Assembly: GCA_033063855.1 (NCBI GenBank)
Contig: CP093831.1
Coordinates: forward strand, 3,720,001-3,784,000
Direction: 5' to 3'
From: Smittia aterrima
Lineage: Eukaryota; Arthropoda; Insecta; Diptera; Chironomidae
Length of the DNA stretch: 64,000 bases
Shown here: piece by piece, positions 1 through 11,594 of the stretch
Position numbering within the stretch: position 1 is the stretch's first letter
How the letters are laid out: the number at the start of each line of letters is the position of its first letter
Made by a program: the position numbers and the translations under genes
The notes under the pieces: generated by a model
The model's database searches: none
The model's input: the letters and a program-made list of their open reading frames with translations, nothing else
Told to the model about the DNA's origin: nothing

Positions 1-2117
1 AAATTAAATGCTTGTTCCGCTCTCAGTTCATCTTGATCAAGGTCAACGAGATTCGATGTAAAAAGTTCTCTTGAAGTGCAAGAACGTAAACAATTGAATG
101 GGAAAAGAGTTCGGAATGCTGTTAAGGTCCAACAGCAGACACAAATCCATGAGATTACTGTGGATTGCTTAGTTGACAATGGCGGACGCATAACGAAACC
201 GAAACTTCATCGTGACGGTGCGCTTAGGTTTCAGGGTCGTCATAATTGATTCATTAGGCTGCAATAAGTGAGAAACTTGTGAATTCCGTGTTTCGCGACC
301 AGTTTCATCCTCGATCGAGATCCAGTTTCTTTCGCATAAATCTTCGCGATGTAAGTTTGCACTCTGCTCGTCGACAACATCGGCAGATCTTCTAAGAGAC
401 CTTGACATTTAGTTCTTACAAGAAGACTTTCATGAGCAACTTTTCAATTAAGAGACAATGACAAGGCTGTGGACGCTAATTGATAACACGAGTTCGATCA
501 CTGACGAGATTGTTCGCCCACGTGCGAGTTTCATAATTCACAATTTGCTGATGAACTCTTTTGGCCTCTCTCGCAGTTTAAACTAATCGATTGCATGGGC
601 TTGGATGCTAAAGGAACTTTCTTTTGCGAAGATGTCGGAGGTTGAGCTGAGGGAGTTTCATGACGAATTGTTCAATCGTTTCCGACTCAATTCAAATTGC
701 TTGGAGAATGCAAAACTTTTCGCTTACATCACATTCTCAACTCGGCAATAAATTTTCTTTGACAAAATTCCGAAATAATTTCATCGAAGAAGCAATTGCC
801 AAATCTATTTGCTGATGAAACTTGAGGCCACCTGGAACGATTTATCAAATTGAATCTTAAACTGCCTTAAAGGAACTTCAATTGTTGTCTCTCAACTTCG
901 ATTGCTAATTTCATTAATCAAACAGTAAGTCATCGAAATGTTTTTTTCGGATGTTTACCCGCAGTTCTCGCAGCAATCGAACGAAAGCGAAAGTAAAACG
1001 TTCAAACGAGAAACGAAGTCGCTGACTCATTGGCGAATGTTAAACTTTAATGCTGCGTATGAAAGTCGCAGACGATCGCGATTAATTAAATTACAGATAT
1101 CATTGTCGTGACTACGATAATCGCTGCAGTTTCTCATCACTAGGCAAATTGTGTCACTTGGACTTCGCTGCAATTAATTCTTAAGTCACGCATGAGTTTG
1201 TGCAATTGAAATTGAAGAAAAAATAAAATTTGAGTCATTTAATTTGAGTGTTGAACTGTAACTAGTTCAAAATCAATTCAATTAACTTTAATTCCAGTAA
1301 TAACAAGTAGCTCAAATTATTAATTAAGAAGCACGTGTGAAACATCATCAGTCAAATTTCAACGCCAACTAATTGTCTGCCAAAAGAGCCTCAACTAATT
1401 TAATTTTAGAAGCAACGGGAGTTGATTATTTCATGTTGTTTTCTTCTTGAGACTTCAAAAATGAAGTTACATGCAAAATTATGCAAAGACCGGCAGCAAA
1501 GAGTAAAGAATCATGAGATATTTTCATTATCTGTGAAACATTTTAACGAACTGGAGCCGAAGGTGAAAGTTCTCGATGGAGCTCTAACAATCGACGTCTG
1601 GCCAAACCATAAAATTCATTCCTTGCATCACGATCATCACTCAGCGTCTTCACCCGCTCATGTTTAACAACTTCTTCTTTTTTGACATAATTGTAATCAA
1701 CGAGAAGAAACGTTACGTCCGAAAGCGGCTGTGTTTAGATCACGACGGAAGATTTAAGATTCATTTTTATTACCAACAATTTTTGAATACAAAAGTCTCA
1801 CAGACGCGACCGATCAAAATGATCGCACAACTAGCTAAGCACGAAAATGAAGCTTGCACATCAAATTTTGAGCTTTCTTGTTTCCGGAGTCCAATTAAAT
1901 TTTCACTGCTGATGCTTTCACAGGTTCTGCGCTTCGTTAGCCCCGCGAATCTATTCGAAGTCGAGACTCGACTTACGTGGTCGAAAAGTGCGCATGGAAT
2001 CTTCAATCATCGCTGCTTCGAAGTTTGCTTTCGCTTCGTCGAATTTCTGATTCTTCTGCTTCAGATAATTTCTTAGAAGTGTGCCACGAGTCTTGATAGA
2101 GCTCAGAAGCTTTGAAG
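1..2117. other. Intergenic, no gene recognised
   Basis: Only short open frames occur here. The longest is 138 codons at 1660-2076 on plus; it has no recognisable domain, is rich in Phe, Leu and Cys and shows no splice partners. I see no RNA gene or mobile-element signature. The stretch may hold regulatory DNA or exons too short to detect by eye. Confidence 0.5.
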
Positions 2118-4510
2118 CTAAAAGAATGAATGAATTTGAGTCAAGAGGCTAATGAAAGGTTGAGTGCGATTACAATTTGTCTCCATCACGTTTGGAGTAG
2201 GTGGCAAGTTGGAATTGAAATTCAAGAGTGGCAACTTGAGATCAATTGTAGGGTACTCGAGATCTTTAAAGGTGTCGGGCGTTCCAACATGTCGTAAGAC
2301 GTCAAGCATGTGTTGGGCTGCTAATCTGCTTATTGTAAAATGTTACAGATAATCTCAATTAAATCTGAATTTGGATCAAAAAATCAAACCTCAACTTCAC
2401 CGAGAGTCTGTTGCGTTTCGTAATGTGATCCAAATGAGTTTCTTGCTTCTCTGATTGGAGGTTAATCGAATTTTGAAGCTTTGTCACTTCAATCAATTTC
2501 CTAAAAAGATTTATGAAGTTATGTGACGACAAATTGATGACAAACTCACTCGTCATTATAAATTTGGGGCATGTCGTCAATCAGCAATTCATGCACAAAC
2601 TGCGCGACTTTTTCCTTCTCGATAATTGAGTCTCGGACTGACTTGAGACTATTTGCTAACTCTTTCTCTTGCTTATTGTATTCCGTCTGCTTCTCGACTC
2701 TACAATCAATTCATAAAGCGTTGAACGTTAAATCATAAGTTATTCAATTGAAAGAAGTTACGACGATGATCTCGGCTGATGAAGCATTAAAACTGCAGCA
2801 GCATCGAGTTAATTAGGGCAGAAGGTTCACTATGACGATAATTACTCGATGATGGGAAACTCTGCTACCGAAAAAAAAAGAAGTTTCATTGAATCGCTTC
2901 AAGTCTTTGAAGGAGAAAAACTTTCTTGCACGAAAGATTTGGAAAGAGAAGCTTCGAGTTTGTTATGATTCTTCATAATTGTAAGAGCATGCGGAACGAG
3001 TTAATTAGATGCAGCGCAACGAGAAAGAGATGAAGAGAAGTGCATTAATTAAGTTAGTTGACGTTGCTTGGAAGTTGCTTTGAGATATTTCCTTTAGTCG
3101 AGAGATATTGAGTTTCTGACGACGATCAACGTCCAATCATCTCAACACTTCTTTTCACACCTCCATGCTCGATTCACTTGACTCAGTTATTCTCTTATCC
3201 ATCTCTCTCCACTCCATTGTTCTTTCAATCAGTTAATATTCATCATCTCTCGTGCTTTGCATGTGTAATTAGCTAAAGACCATTGCGTAATGTCGCAAAA
3301 CTTCGCTCACAAATATTTCAAATACCTCGCGAATATTTCTTCAGGCTTGCCACTTAAAGTTCTGCTTTTCAACATTTTGATTGTCGAATCAAGATTTTCA
3401 TTTTGAACCTTCAAATTCGTCATCGATTTTGTGTCTCGATCGTAACGCGTTCTCGAGAAATCGAAATCAGACTGAAAATGAACTTTTCTCAATTGAAAGC
3501 TGACAATTGAACTTCAGCGACTTACATCATGACGCACGAGTTGTCTGACAATCTTTGGATGTTCCTTCAGAATCTGACGATTCGTTGTGACTTCTTCAAA
3601 ATTCTTCTTTTCTTCTTTCTTATGCAATCGATACAACTTCATCAAATCTTTCTTGAGCTTCTTAACATTTTGAATCGCTGGAAAGCCGATGTCGTAAGTT
3701 TGTTTAACGAGCATCGTCTGCTCATTCCAATCGCTGTTCAAAGCTTCCATCACCGGCTGATAATAAAGAGAATCATGCAACAACTGATCAATGATTTGCT
3801 TATAAGTTGAGTTGATCTTCTGAATGGCGCGAGATCGTGTCTGGGAATTCTTCAATTCGACGTAAAGCTTCTTCGTGTCTCGTTCTTCTTTGAACTCTGT
3901 GATGTCATAATACCGAACCATTTCCTGCTTCATCGCGACTTCCAACTACAACGATTTGAGTCATTATAATAATTTTTGGGGGCCTGACTTGTCATGAGTT
4001 ACCAAGTTTTCCTCATACTGGGTCATCAACGCTTGTCGTTCGCTCGAGTAGAGATCAAGTTTTTTCTGCTTGAGAAACTCTTGATAGTCCAACTCGTCGA
4101 GTACTTCGTAAGATTGTTTGTATTGGAACATTTGCTGATATCTTGGATGATCCTGAAGAACATTTTTAGTTCGTTGGACATCGCCAAGAAGAAGAGTTTT
4201 CAAGATCTGTGAGTTGTCTTTGAACTCTTTCTTCAACTCATCGTAAAGCTTGATTGTCTCGGTCTCTTCACGTTCTCTCTGCAAGTCCGCGACTTTATTG
4301 GCTTTGCCTAAAGGATTTTCTTTAAGCTTTGATAGTCGTTAAGATTTTATAAAGCTCACGGAAGATGTTGCTCAGTTTCTCATATTGCGTAACCAAATCC
4401 TCAACCGTCCATTCAGCGTCTCGTAAATTATGATACTTTAAGAATCTAACTCCAAAGAGTCCGTGAGTCTGACCAGTTCGAGGTTGAACGTTCTTCTTAT
4501 CACCTTTCAT
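2118..4510 (-). CDS. Coiled-coil protein, seven exons, unassigned family
   Basis: Minus-strand exons read 4510-4360, 4307-4003, 3945-3526, 3471-3326, 2699-2550, 2500-2390 and 2328-2118. All joins use GT-AG ends (including GTGAGC, GTAAGT and GTGAGT donors) and keep frame, giving 497 aa. The first two introns are 52 and 57 nt; the fourth is 626 nt. The protein is highly charged and mostly helical, with long Lys/Glu-rich stretches typical of coiled coils, no signal peptide and no membrane segment. After a short N-terminal segment with the motif TGQTHGLFG, the rest is heptad-like up to a non-helical C-terminal tail of about 60 residues. Such proteins are often axonemal, centrosomal or cytoskeletal, but I cannot name the family. 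It is followed upstream by a BTB gene on the same strand. The last join (2390 to 2328) is the least certain; without it the gene would stop at 2359. Confidence 0.75.
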
Positions 4511-4676
4511 CGTGAATCAAAATAAAACTTCGCTCTGAAAGAAATTTAGATGAGAAAAATTTAAATGACGCAAGCAATGACAACTTGATTGAGTCGCAAA
4601 ACTTTCGCAATGACACAAAAAGTAAATTAAAATAAACAAAAATCTGCGATGATCTTTTTATTGCTGAATATTTTTT

Positions 4677-5897
4677 TTACAGCTCACTACGGTCATAAAG
4701 CCTCACAATCCTTTCTCTTGCATCACTCGACGATTCATCTTTCTCAAAGTATCGCAATCGTTGTGAGTCAACGAACTTCACTTTCAAAAAATGTCGTTTA
4801 CGCTTAATCATCGTGATCGGACGTTCAAACACAAAGTCCTTGATGGATAAGTAATCAAGTGTTTTGAATTTAAATTCTTTTTCAAAGAGAAGCTCGTTAT
4901 CCGTCTCGATGGTAATGAGAAAGTGTTCGAATGAATCACTGACCGACTCAGGGTTAGATGCAATCAAACTGAAGCCAAAACAAGTTTTATCGCATTCTGT
5001 GGCATCAATCGCTTCCCAAGTCTCTTCGATGTTTCTTGCTTTGCAAAGATTGTCAAATCGTTTCTTGCTGAATCTATTTGCTCGTGAGTTTGTTGGGAAA
5101 TCATCGAGAACTCTTAAATCGGAGTCGATTTCTAATCGAATTAGATAAAGAATGTCTTCGATGACGCTTCGAATGTTTTCTTTTGTCGTTGGAATATTTC
5201 TTTTTTCACATTGAACTTCTCCCCATTTCATTGTCTTCTCAAACAAAAGCTTCTCTGAACAGTTGAGCACTTCGTAACTTAGAATCATCTTCAGAAGCTT
5301 TTTGCTAATGTTCTCGAACTGATCTGTTGTCGTTAGAACTTCAATCGCGTGATCAATGAAAAATCCTCGACAACTTCTCATGATTTGATAATTTTGATGC
5401 TCCAAGTTCCAGTCCAGAACTTCCAACACATTCGAGATGAGAATGTTGTCACAGATAAAGTGACTGCAAAGCGATAAAAGCGACGAGTTGTTGTAGGTCT
5501 CTGCGACATTGTAAATCGTAATCATGTTGAGAATATTCAGGTTAACATCTCCGAAGTGACTGAATCTCAAGAATTGTTGAAAACCTTGAGGATCAACTCC
5601 ATCGATTTTAATTTCCCGCTGACTATTATGAGGCTCGACGTGTTTAACATAAAAATCTTCATTGGTAGCTCTCAAGACTGTTTTATGCGCGGGAAATCTT
5701 TCGTTTCCAACAAGAAACTCAACATCAGCCACAAAGTTTTCGTTGATCATCGGCCTTCTCAACTCAGGAAGAATTTCTTCGATTTTCTTCGATGAGTTGA
5801 TGAAGTAAACGATGTAATGTCGGGAGACAACAAGTTTATGATGATTTCGATATTTCCTTCCGCAGTCAGGAAATTTTATTTTTTTCATCCAAGACAT
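4677..5897 (-). CDS. BTB-BACK domain protein (BTBD3/6-like), intronless
   Basis: A single 406-codon frame. Residues about 50-145 form a BTB/POZ fold, recognisable by the motifs FVADVEFLVG, FPAHKTVLRA and the later FLRFSHFGDVN stretch. A BACK-like helical region follows (about 155-260, with NVLEVLDWNLEHQNY). The C-terminal 120 residues resemble the position of a PHR/MATH-type substrate domain but match it poorly. Proteins of this plan usually recruit substrates to Cullin-3 ubiquitin ligases; that role is inferred here. The ATG at 5897 gives an N-terminal 50-residue extension before the BTB fold. No intron is needed, which is uncommon for BTBD3/6 orthologues and may mean a retroposed or fast-evolving lineage copy. 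It lies 167 bp upstream of the coiled-coil gene, same strand. Confidence 0.8.
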   Translation of the reverse strand: MSWMKKIKFPDCGRKYRNHHKLVVSRHYIVYFINSSKKIEEILPELRRPMINENFVADVEFLVGNERFPAHKTVLRATNEDFYVKHVEPHNSQREIKIDGVDPQGFQQFLRFSHFGDVNLNILNMITIYNVAETYNNSSLLSLCSHFICDNILISNVLEVLDWNLEHQNYQIMRSCRGFFIDHAIEVLTTTDQFENISKKLLKMILSYEVLNCSEKLLFEKTMKWGEVQCEKRNIPTTKENIRSVIEDILYLIRLEIDSDLRVLDDFPTNSRANRFSKKRFDNLCKARNIEETWEAIDATECDKTCFGFSLIASNPESVSDSFEHFLITIETDNELLFEKEFKFKTLDYLSIKDFVFERPITMIKRKRHFLKVKFVDSQRLRYFEKDESSSDARERIVRLYDRSEL

Positions 5898-6776
5898 TTT
5901 CCTTTCTCAGTTAAAAGACTTCACGCAACTGAATGGAAACTATGAAGTAAACAAAAATATTATCAAACAACTGATAACGTTCAATGAGTCATTCATTAGT
6001 TATCTCCTGATAAGCTTTCCAAGATAAAAATCCCTCAGTGATTCACTTAAACTCTTTCCCCAATTTCGTTACACACTTCAAGTGCGTCGAAGGCTGTCAA
6101 GCATGAAATTAAAGAATCGGAGGGCGTATTCTCAAGATGAAGTCAAGAAGTGAGAGACAGTTTGATGGAAATCCGTAAATGGCTCCAGGAAGGATGACAG
6201 GAAGCCCATGAAAATGATAAATTCAGTTCACGCCTTCAATCCTAGCGCTACCAAGCTGAACGCAAACAATTCATGATCAAGTTCAATTACAATCGCGCGG
6301 GATTTAATTTAGATTGATATTAAGCGCGGCGATAAACATCGGAACGTAAATGCTTTCAAGCCCACAGATTTCGAAGCGATTTGCAGTCTACTTTTGTTTG
6401 AAGCTCTATCGCGCTGAGTTCATCGCTTTGCTTGCTTTACTCCTCAAATTACAGATGTGATCGTATGTGCGCTCGTGTGGCAATTGATGCAAAGGTCAGA
6501 AAGTAGATCGAGTCTCGCGAATTTCCTATGAATCAACAGAATGGGATTGTTGTTGCAGTGATTTCATCAATTACACGGCAACTGCTCTCAACGAAATGAC
6601 GGGAAGTTAGTCAAGCGTAGCCACACTGACCACAGTCGAAGCAAACACGATGATGATTAATGAAAACGCTGTAATTAATATGTTTGTCGTTCGAGCACTA
6701 AAAGACCATTTAATTAAACTCGTGGTAGGCAATAACGTGAGCATCGAAAACAATTACTTGTTACACATGTTTTCGG
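5898..6776. other. Intergenic, upstream of BTB gene
   Basis: No coding exon seen. This stretch separates the BTB gene start from the left arm of inverted repeat IR1 and probably holds the BTB promoter. Confidence 0.5.
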
Positions 6777-8180
6777 CTGATGGCATGCAACGAAACTGTG
6801 AACGATACACTCGAAAAAAAAAATAGTTTGGATGGAAATTAAGCAAAAATGAAGCAAGCGAAGGTAATGTGGGTCAGTCATGAGCGAAGACAAAACAAAA
6901 ATTAAGAGCAAAAGAAGAAAACTTGTGTGAGCTTGTTCATTGACTGAGATGGGATGTGGAGAAGGTTCGAGGAACGGCAAAGTCTTTGCTCATTGAATTG
7001 AATGGAAATTTATTTGTTTTAATGCTCAAAGCGCATTTGAATTCATGTTCGCGACTTTCTTTCGGGAACGTGATGAAACTTTCTTCATGAATCAAGTTCG
7101 ATGACAGTTTAGCAGTTGAACTTGTTGTAGTTCATTCATCGTTTGATTGAAAATTCCAAACAAACTTCACCTAATTCGGAATACAAAGTGTTGATTGACC
7201 TAATCCTCTTCTTGCTTTTCTCGTCTCATCTTACATCATCGCAATTTTTCAATTAACTTTTTGTCACATCGAATTGACAACAATATCCGTTGCGAATCAG
7301 ATGAAAATATTTGTTTGTTGAGAGATGAAAGTGAAAGAAGATGAACGTGAATGTTTCTCAATCGCTGAGCGAAGCAAGTCTCTGAGCGAGCGAGGAATAC
7401 GAGAAATGTCTTCTTAATCAAACACGAATTTCTTGTAGTTGCGATGAAAAGTTTAAGGAAAGTTTTGCTATCTCCAAATCAGAAACTTCCAAGTTTCAAG
7501 CTCAGATTTATGTTGAAATCGCCGAATCGAACACAAGCGATTGTCTTCGACGAGAAAACCTTCTCGCAGCATTTTCTTTTGTCACTTAATCACAGAAGCA
7601 AACGAGAAGCAACAATCGAATTATATCATTGAATCAATTAAACTATTACGCTATCGCCTGAGTGAGCACGAACTGCGCGTCGAAACAGAAAATTAACTTA
7701 GAGCGATCGATGTTCTTCAAATAGAATTTCAACATCGTCTGCATCTCTCACAATTGCAAAATGCATCAAGCGCTTCATTTCTGATGTGCATTAACTTGTT
7801 GTGAGAAGGTAAAGGTTTGATGTTGCGTAAATAGTCCAACGAACGAACGAACTAGAGATCGATTGGTTTCGCATGGTTTAGCGCAGAATCATTTCGAGGT
7901 TTTCTCACGAGCCAACTCAATAATCGTCGTCTTATCAGACGAAAAATAATTTTAATTGGTAAAGTTCTTTGATGACTGCAAGCGAATAGAGAAAGAGAGA
8001 GTTTTCCTTTTACTTTTCCCATATATTTCCTTCGCCAACATTTTCTAATGACATTGGATTCGTTTCAGTATCATCATCAACAGCGAGTGTGATGCACAAG
8101 CGAAAACAATTTCCATACCAAAGAAATGCATTTGAGAGAAGCTAACGTGAGATTCTCCTTGCATGATAATCCAAAGCGAA
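6777..8180 (+). repeat. IR1 left arm (1.4 kb inverted repeat)
   Basis: The reverse complement of this segment reappears at 14937-16338. The outer edge is ctgatggcatgcaacgaaa here against the same bases inverted near 16338; the inner edge is gataatccaaagcga against its inverse at 14937. Similarity is very high, with scattered substitutions and small indels near the outer edge, and stops abruptly at both ends. Small ORFs inside (61 and 62 codons) are present in both arms but look like chance frames. No transposase, no flanking target duplication and no terminal motif was seen. Confidence 0.92.
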
Positions 8181-11040
8181 GACATTTCGAGAAAGAAGAG
8201 TTCCGGAAGCGCTCTCGGCATGAGTCTTATGCTTGTTTGCTTAAGCCTTAAGGTTAGATACGTTTAATCGCAACTTACATTTCTTTGGCCTTCTCAATGA
8301 CAAAGTAGAAAGTTCATCTTCCCCGTCTCGTCGCATTCGCTGCTGCCGAATTCAATCTCCCACGTCAATTATTGTATCAAAACATTACAATTTGTGCAAC
8401 TTGAATTAACATTTCTGTATTCGTCTGTCAAAATATTCAATGAAGACTCAGAGAAAACATTTCATAATTCCAACGTACAATTTTGTTTTATTTCCCATTC
8501 ATTGTCACTGGTAGTGGGCCGGTTTGATGTCAACAAGCGTGAAATTACAAAACATCCGAACAACAAAAGAAAGTGTGATCGCATCATTAATAGCAATTAA
8601 GTTTTAAAGTCGATGATCGTATTGATGGCTGAGAAGCAAAACTGCTGACGGCTCAAGGAAGCATCCATTCACGTGGGGTCTGAGACAATCTCACGCTTTA
8701 AGACGTAACATTCAATGATGAGCAGTGTTTCTATTTTAATTTTACTGTTTTCGTTTTAAGTAAAAAAAAATAGATTGACGGCTTTTAACTTTGAGAGGAA
8801 ATTGCTGTGGGTTCGCTTGGACTTTCAAAATATTTAATTTGCATTCAAGAAAGTAAGAATTTAAATCAATTTTCGTGAAGAGATTAAACATTTCCGTTCG
8901 AACCTCTCACGTTCGCTTATTGGATTAGAATAAACTGAAATCAATGCAGCGAGTTGAAAAATTAAAACCGCGAGTTGCTCTCAGAGAAAAATGTTTTGTA
9001 GCGAAGAGCAAGAAAGAGAAGAGAAGACAAAGCTTGAAAGGTCGCCGAGTGAAGATGCAGTTTTCAATCGAAACCGAAAGTGGAAGGAGGCGGAATGAAC
9101 TCTTCAAATGAGCTTTTCATTGTTTGCTCATTGTTTTGTCAAAACATTGCGAGAGCTTTCGTCTTGAACTCAGCGGACTAAGCAGTTCTTAGATGAAATG
9201 AAAAGGAAAACTTTCTTTTGATTAAACCTGCACAATGTCGTCTTCTCGACATCGAAATCGTGATGGTTTAATTTAATAATTTATGTCTCATTATCTCTTA
9301 ACATTTCGGATGAAAGTTCACGTTTCATGAAAAGTTAACATTTAAATCTAATGTCGCCGCTTGCACACGGATCTCACAAGTTATTGGCCAATTAACTTTG
9401 TTCCTTATCACATTACACATCGAACAATTTCAAATGACGATGCAAATTCCCTTTCGACAGCGGATTATTTAATTTCTGCGGGACTTGAAACGATCTTAAG
9501 TGGTCAAACCTCTCACCAACTAAAGCTGTTTTGAAACTGATTCAACACATAACAATAAAAAAATAGTTTATATGAAAACAAAAATTGCCAAAATTTGTAA
9601 CGTCTAATAGCGTCTTTCTCGACTTGAAGTCTTTCTTCTTTTCCCCGACTGAGTGATGTGTGAAATGTGTAAGAATAATATCGCAATAACGTTTTGAAGA
9701 GACGAAAAAAAAATAAACAGAAAAATGCTTTCAAATCTTCTTCTTTGTCGACGCTTGGCGCTTGCCTAATGTAAATTTTATTTTGGGAACGAAACCCGCC
9801 GAAGCTTCAATCAATGAAATTATGGAAAAACTCTGAGGGATATCTAATGCGTGTGATGTAAACGCAAATATCTTTTTCAACAGAGATCGCTTGATTGATG
9901 GAAAGATGAGTTGGAAGAAACTGAACTTTCAATCACGAGCATGGATCTCGTCGCGATCTCGATTGATTTTGTTAAGTCAGAAGAAAAAGATTTATTCGTT
10001 AAGGAAAGTTATGAGAACTCTAAGAGCCTCCATTAATGTTTAAGTTTGAAAAGCGATTGTTTAAGTTTCCTTTGAGGGAATTGATTGATCGCATGACCAC
10101 AACTTGATAAATATTTCTCCCTGAAATTTCTTTCCTAATAAAACACTCGAAGCTTTTCTTAGAAATCTTTCCAACACTCTCCAATCTCTCATCAATTGTT
10201 TGCTTTGGTTAACGCCTCAAAATAAATCAGTAACCAAATGAATAATTGAGTACTCAAGTGCTAAAGAATAATGACGCAACTTGAATGCATATTATGAGCA
10301 GTAATGAGCGAGATTAAGGCAACAATATCTCATGATATTTGCATGACCAAAACGCGATTGAGTTGGCGGAGAATTTATTGGGTTAACAGCTAAGGCTTCA
10401 ATAGGATTAAGTATTGTTCAATGGTGAGATGTCTGATGAGTTTATGCAAACAAAAGTCTTTTTTAAATAGCCGATAATTCTCCCTAAGCCTCGAGGTGAT
10501 TGCGGACTCATTACGATTTGATTTTCGACAATGAATTATGATAACGTTTATTGGAAAAATTGAACGCGAGCCGTCATGCAAGACAATTGAGCAATCAGTT
10601 GAGTAATCTTAGCGTTTGCAATTATTGAAACTCATAAATCGGACAATTCCATGCAAGATCGAGATAAAAATAATTGTGTGAATGAGACGGGATGATGATG
10701 ACACATATTTTTATGCAAATTGGAAAATCGTGATGAAGAGCCCAGCAAAACAATTAAAAAGATTTTTTAATTTTTCATTTACATATTCAAGCGATAAGTC
10801 ATTGGAAACGATCCGAAGCAATGCAGCAACAAACATTGAGCCTCCTAAACATGCGACGCTCGACGCAAGCTTCACTTCCCATTCACTTTTATATTCATTC
10901 TTCAAAAAAAAAATCTTCTCGCGCCTCTCATTGTGACCTTTTTTGATTCAACTTCTTCTCCTCCGGCGGCTGCGGGTTACTTCAGCGTTGTTGCTTCTCT
11001 AAGTCGACTCGTGGCTCTCTGCGACTCTCTCAATTCTTTC
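8181..11040. other. IR1 spacer, no coding gene
   Basis: A+T-rich DNA with only short frames; none has a recognisable domain or a supported splice partner. It is upstream of a GC-richer patch near 10960-11050 that may be the promoter of CPAP-A. Confidence 0.45.
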
Positions 11041-11594
11041 CATTCGAAGCTAGACAAACGTTGCAAATTCACTATTTGGTGAATACCCAGAGAAGCACAA
11101 TTATCTCTTCTGCATTGTGTAGCTTGCTTTTTCATTTATACTTTATGAGATTTATTTTTCATTTCGTTTTCAATTCACCTCGCGAGGAGACTCGGTTTTT
11201 GTCTTATTCTTATGTTGCTGGCGGTCGTGTGAAGACGCTTTTTGAACTCAGTTGTGCACAATTATTTTTTTTCGGGTGATTGAAGTTTTAACTTCATCGA
11301 ATTGAAAATAAAATTCGTCAAAGTTTTATTAAGACAAGGAAGAAAAAAACTTTTTGAGTGCAAAACGATTTTCGGGAAAATCCAAAGTGAAAAACTAAGT
11401 TGCAAATTAAGTTAAAGAAAAAGGTTTCAATTGTGAATAATTTGTTTCGTGAGAAAAAGATTCAGAAAAGAGATTTAAAGTGAGTCAAGGATTCGTCTAA
11501 AAAGAATCGCAGTTTAACTACAGAAGAGCTCGATAATTGATTGGACCTTGCAACTGGATTTTTTCGGATAAATTGATGATATTTGCATTTTAAG
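10950..11594 (+). promoter_or_regulatory. Candidate promoter and untranslated first exon of CPAP-A
   Basis: A locally GC-richer patch (ctccggcggctgcgggtta near 10960) is followed by a leader-like region. A strong splice donor, AAG|GTGAGT, ends at 11594. The next strong acceptor on this strand that precedes a signal-peptide ATG is at 16419. I infer a noncoding first exon ending at 11594. An initiator-like TCAGTTG lies at about 11248. This is a splice-signal argument only; transcript data would be needed to confirm it. Confidence 0.35.

Noticed and set aside
1660..2076. 138-codon plus-strand ORF
   Set aside because: No domain, no signal peptide, no splice partner, composition like translated A+T-rich intergenic DNA; overlaps another frame on minus.
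7236..7632. Paired ORFs repeated at 15485-15881 that look like a conserved gene pair
   Set aside because: They are conserved only because the IR1 arms are near-identical; the frames have no recognisable domain and lie on both strands.
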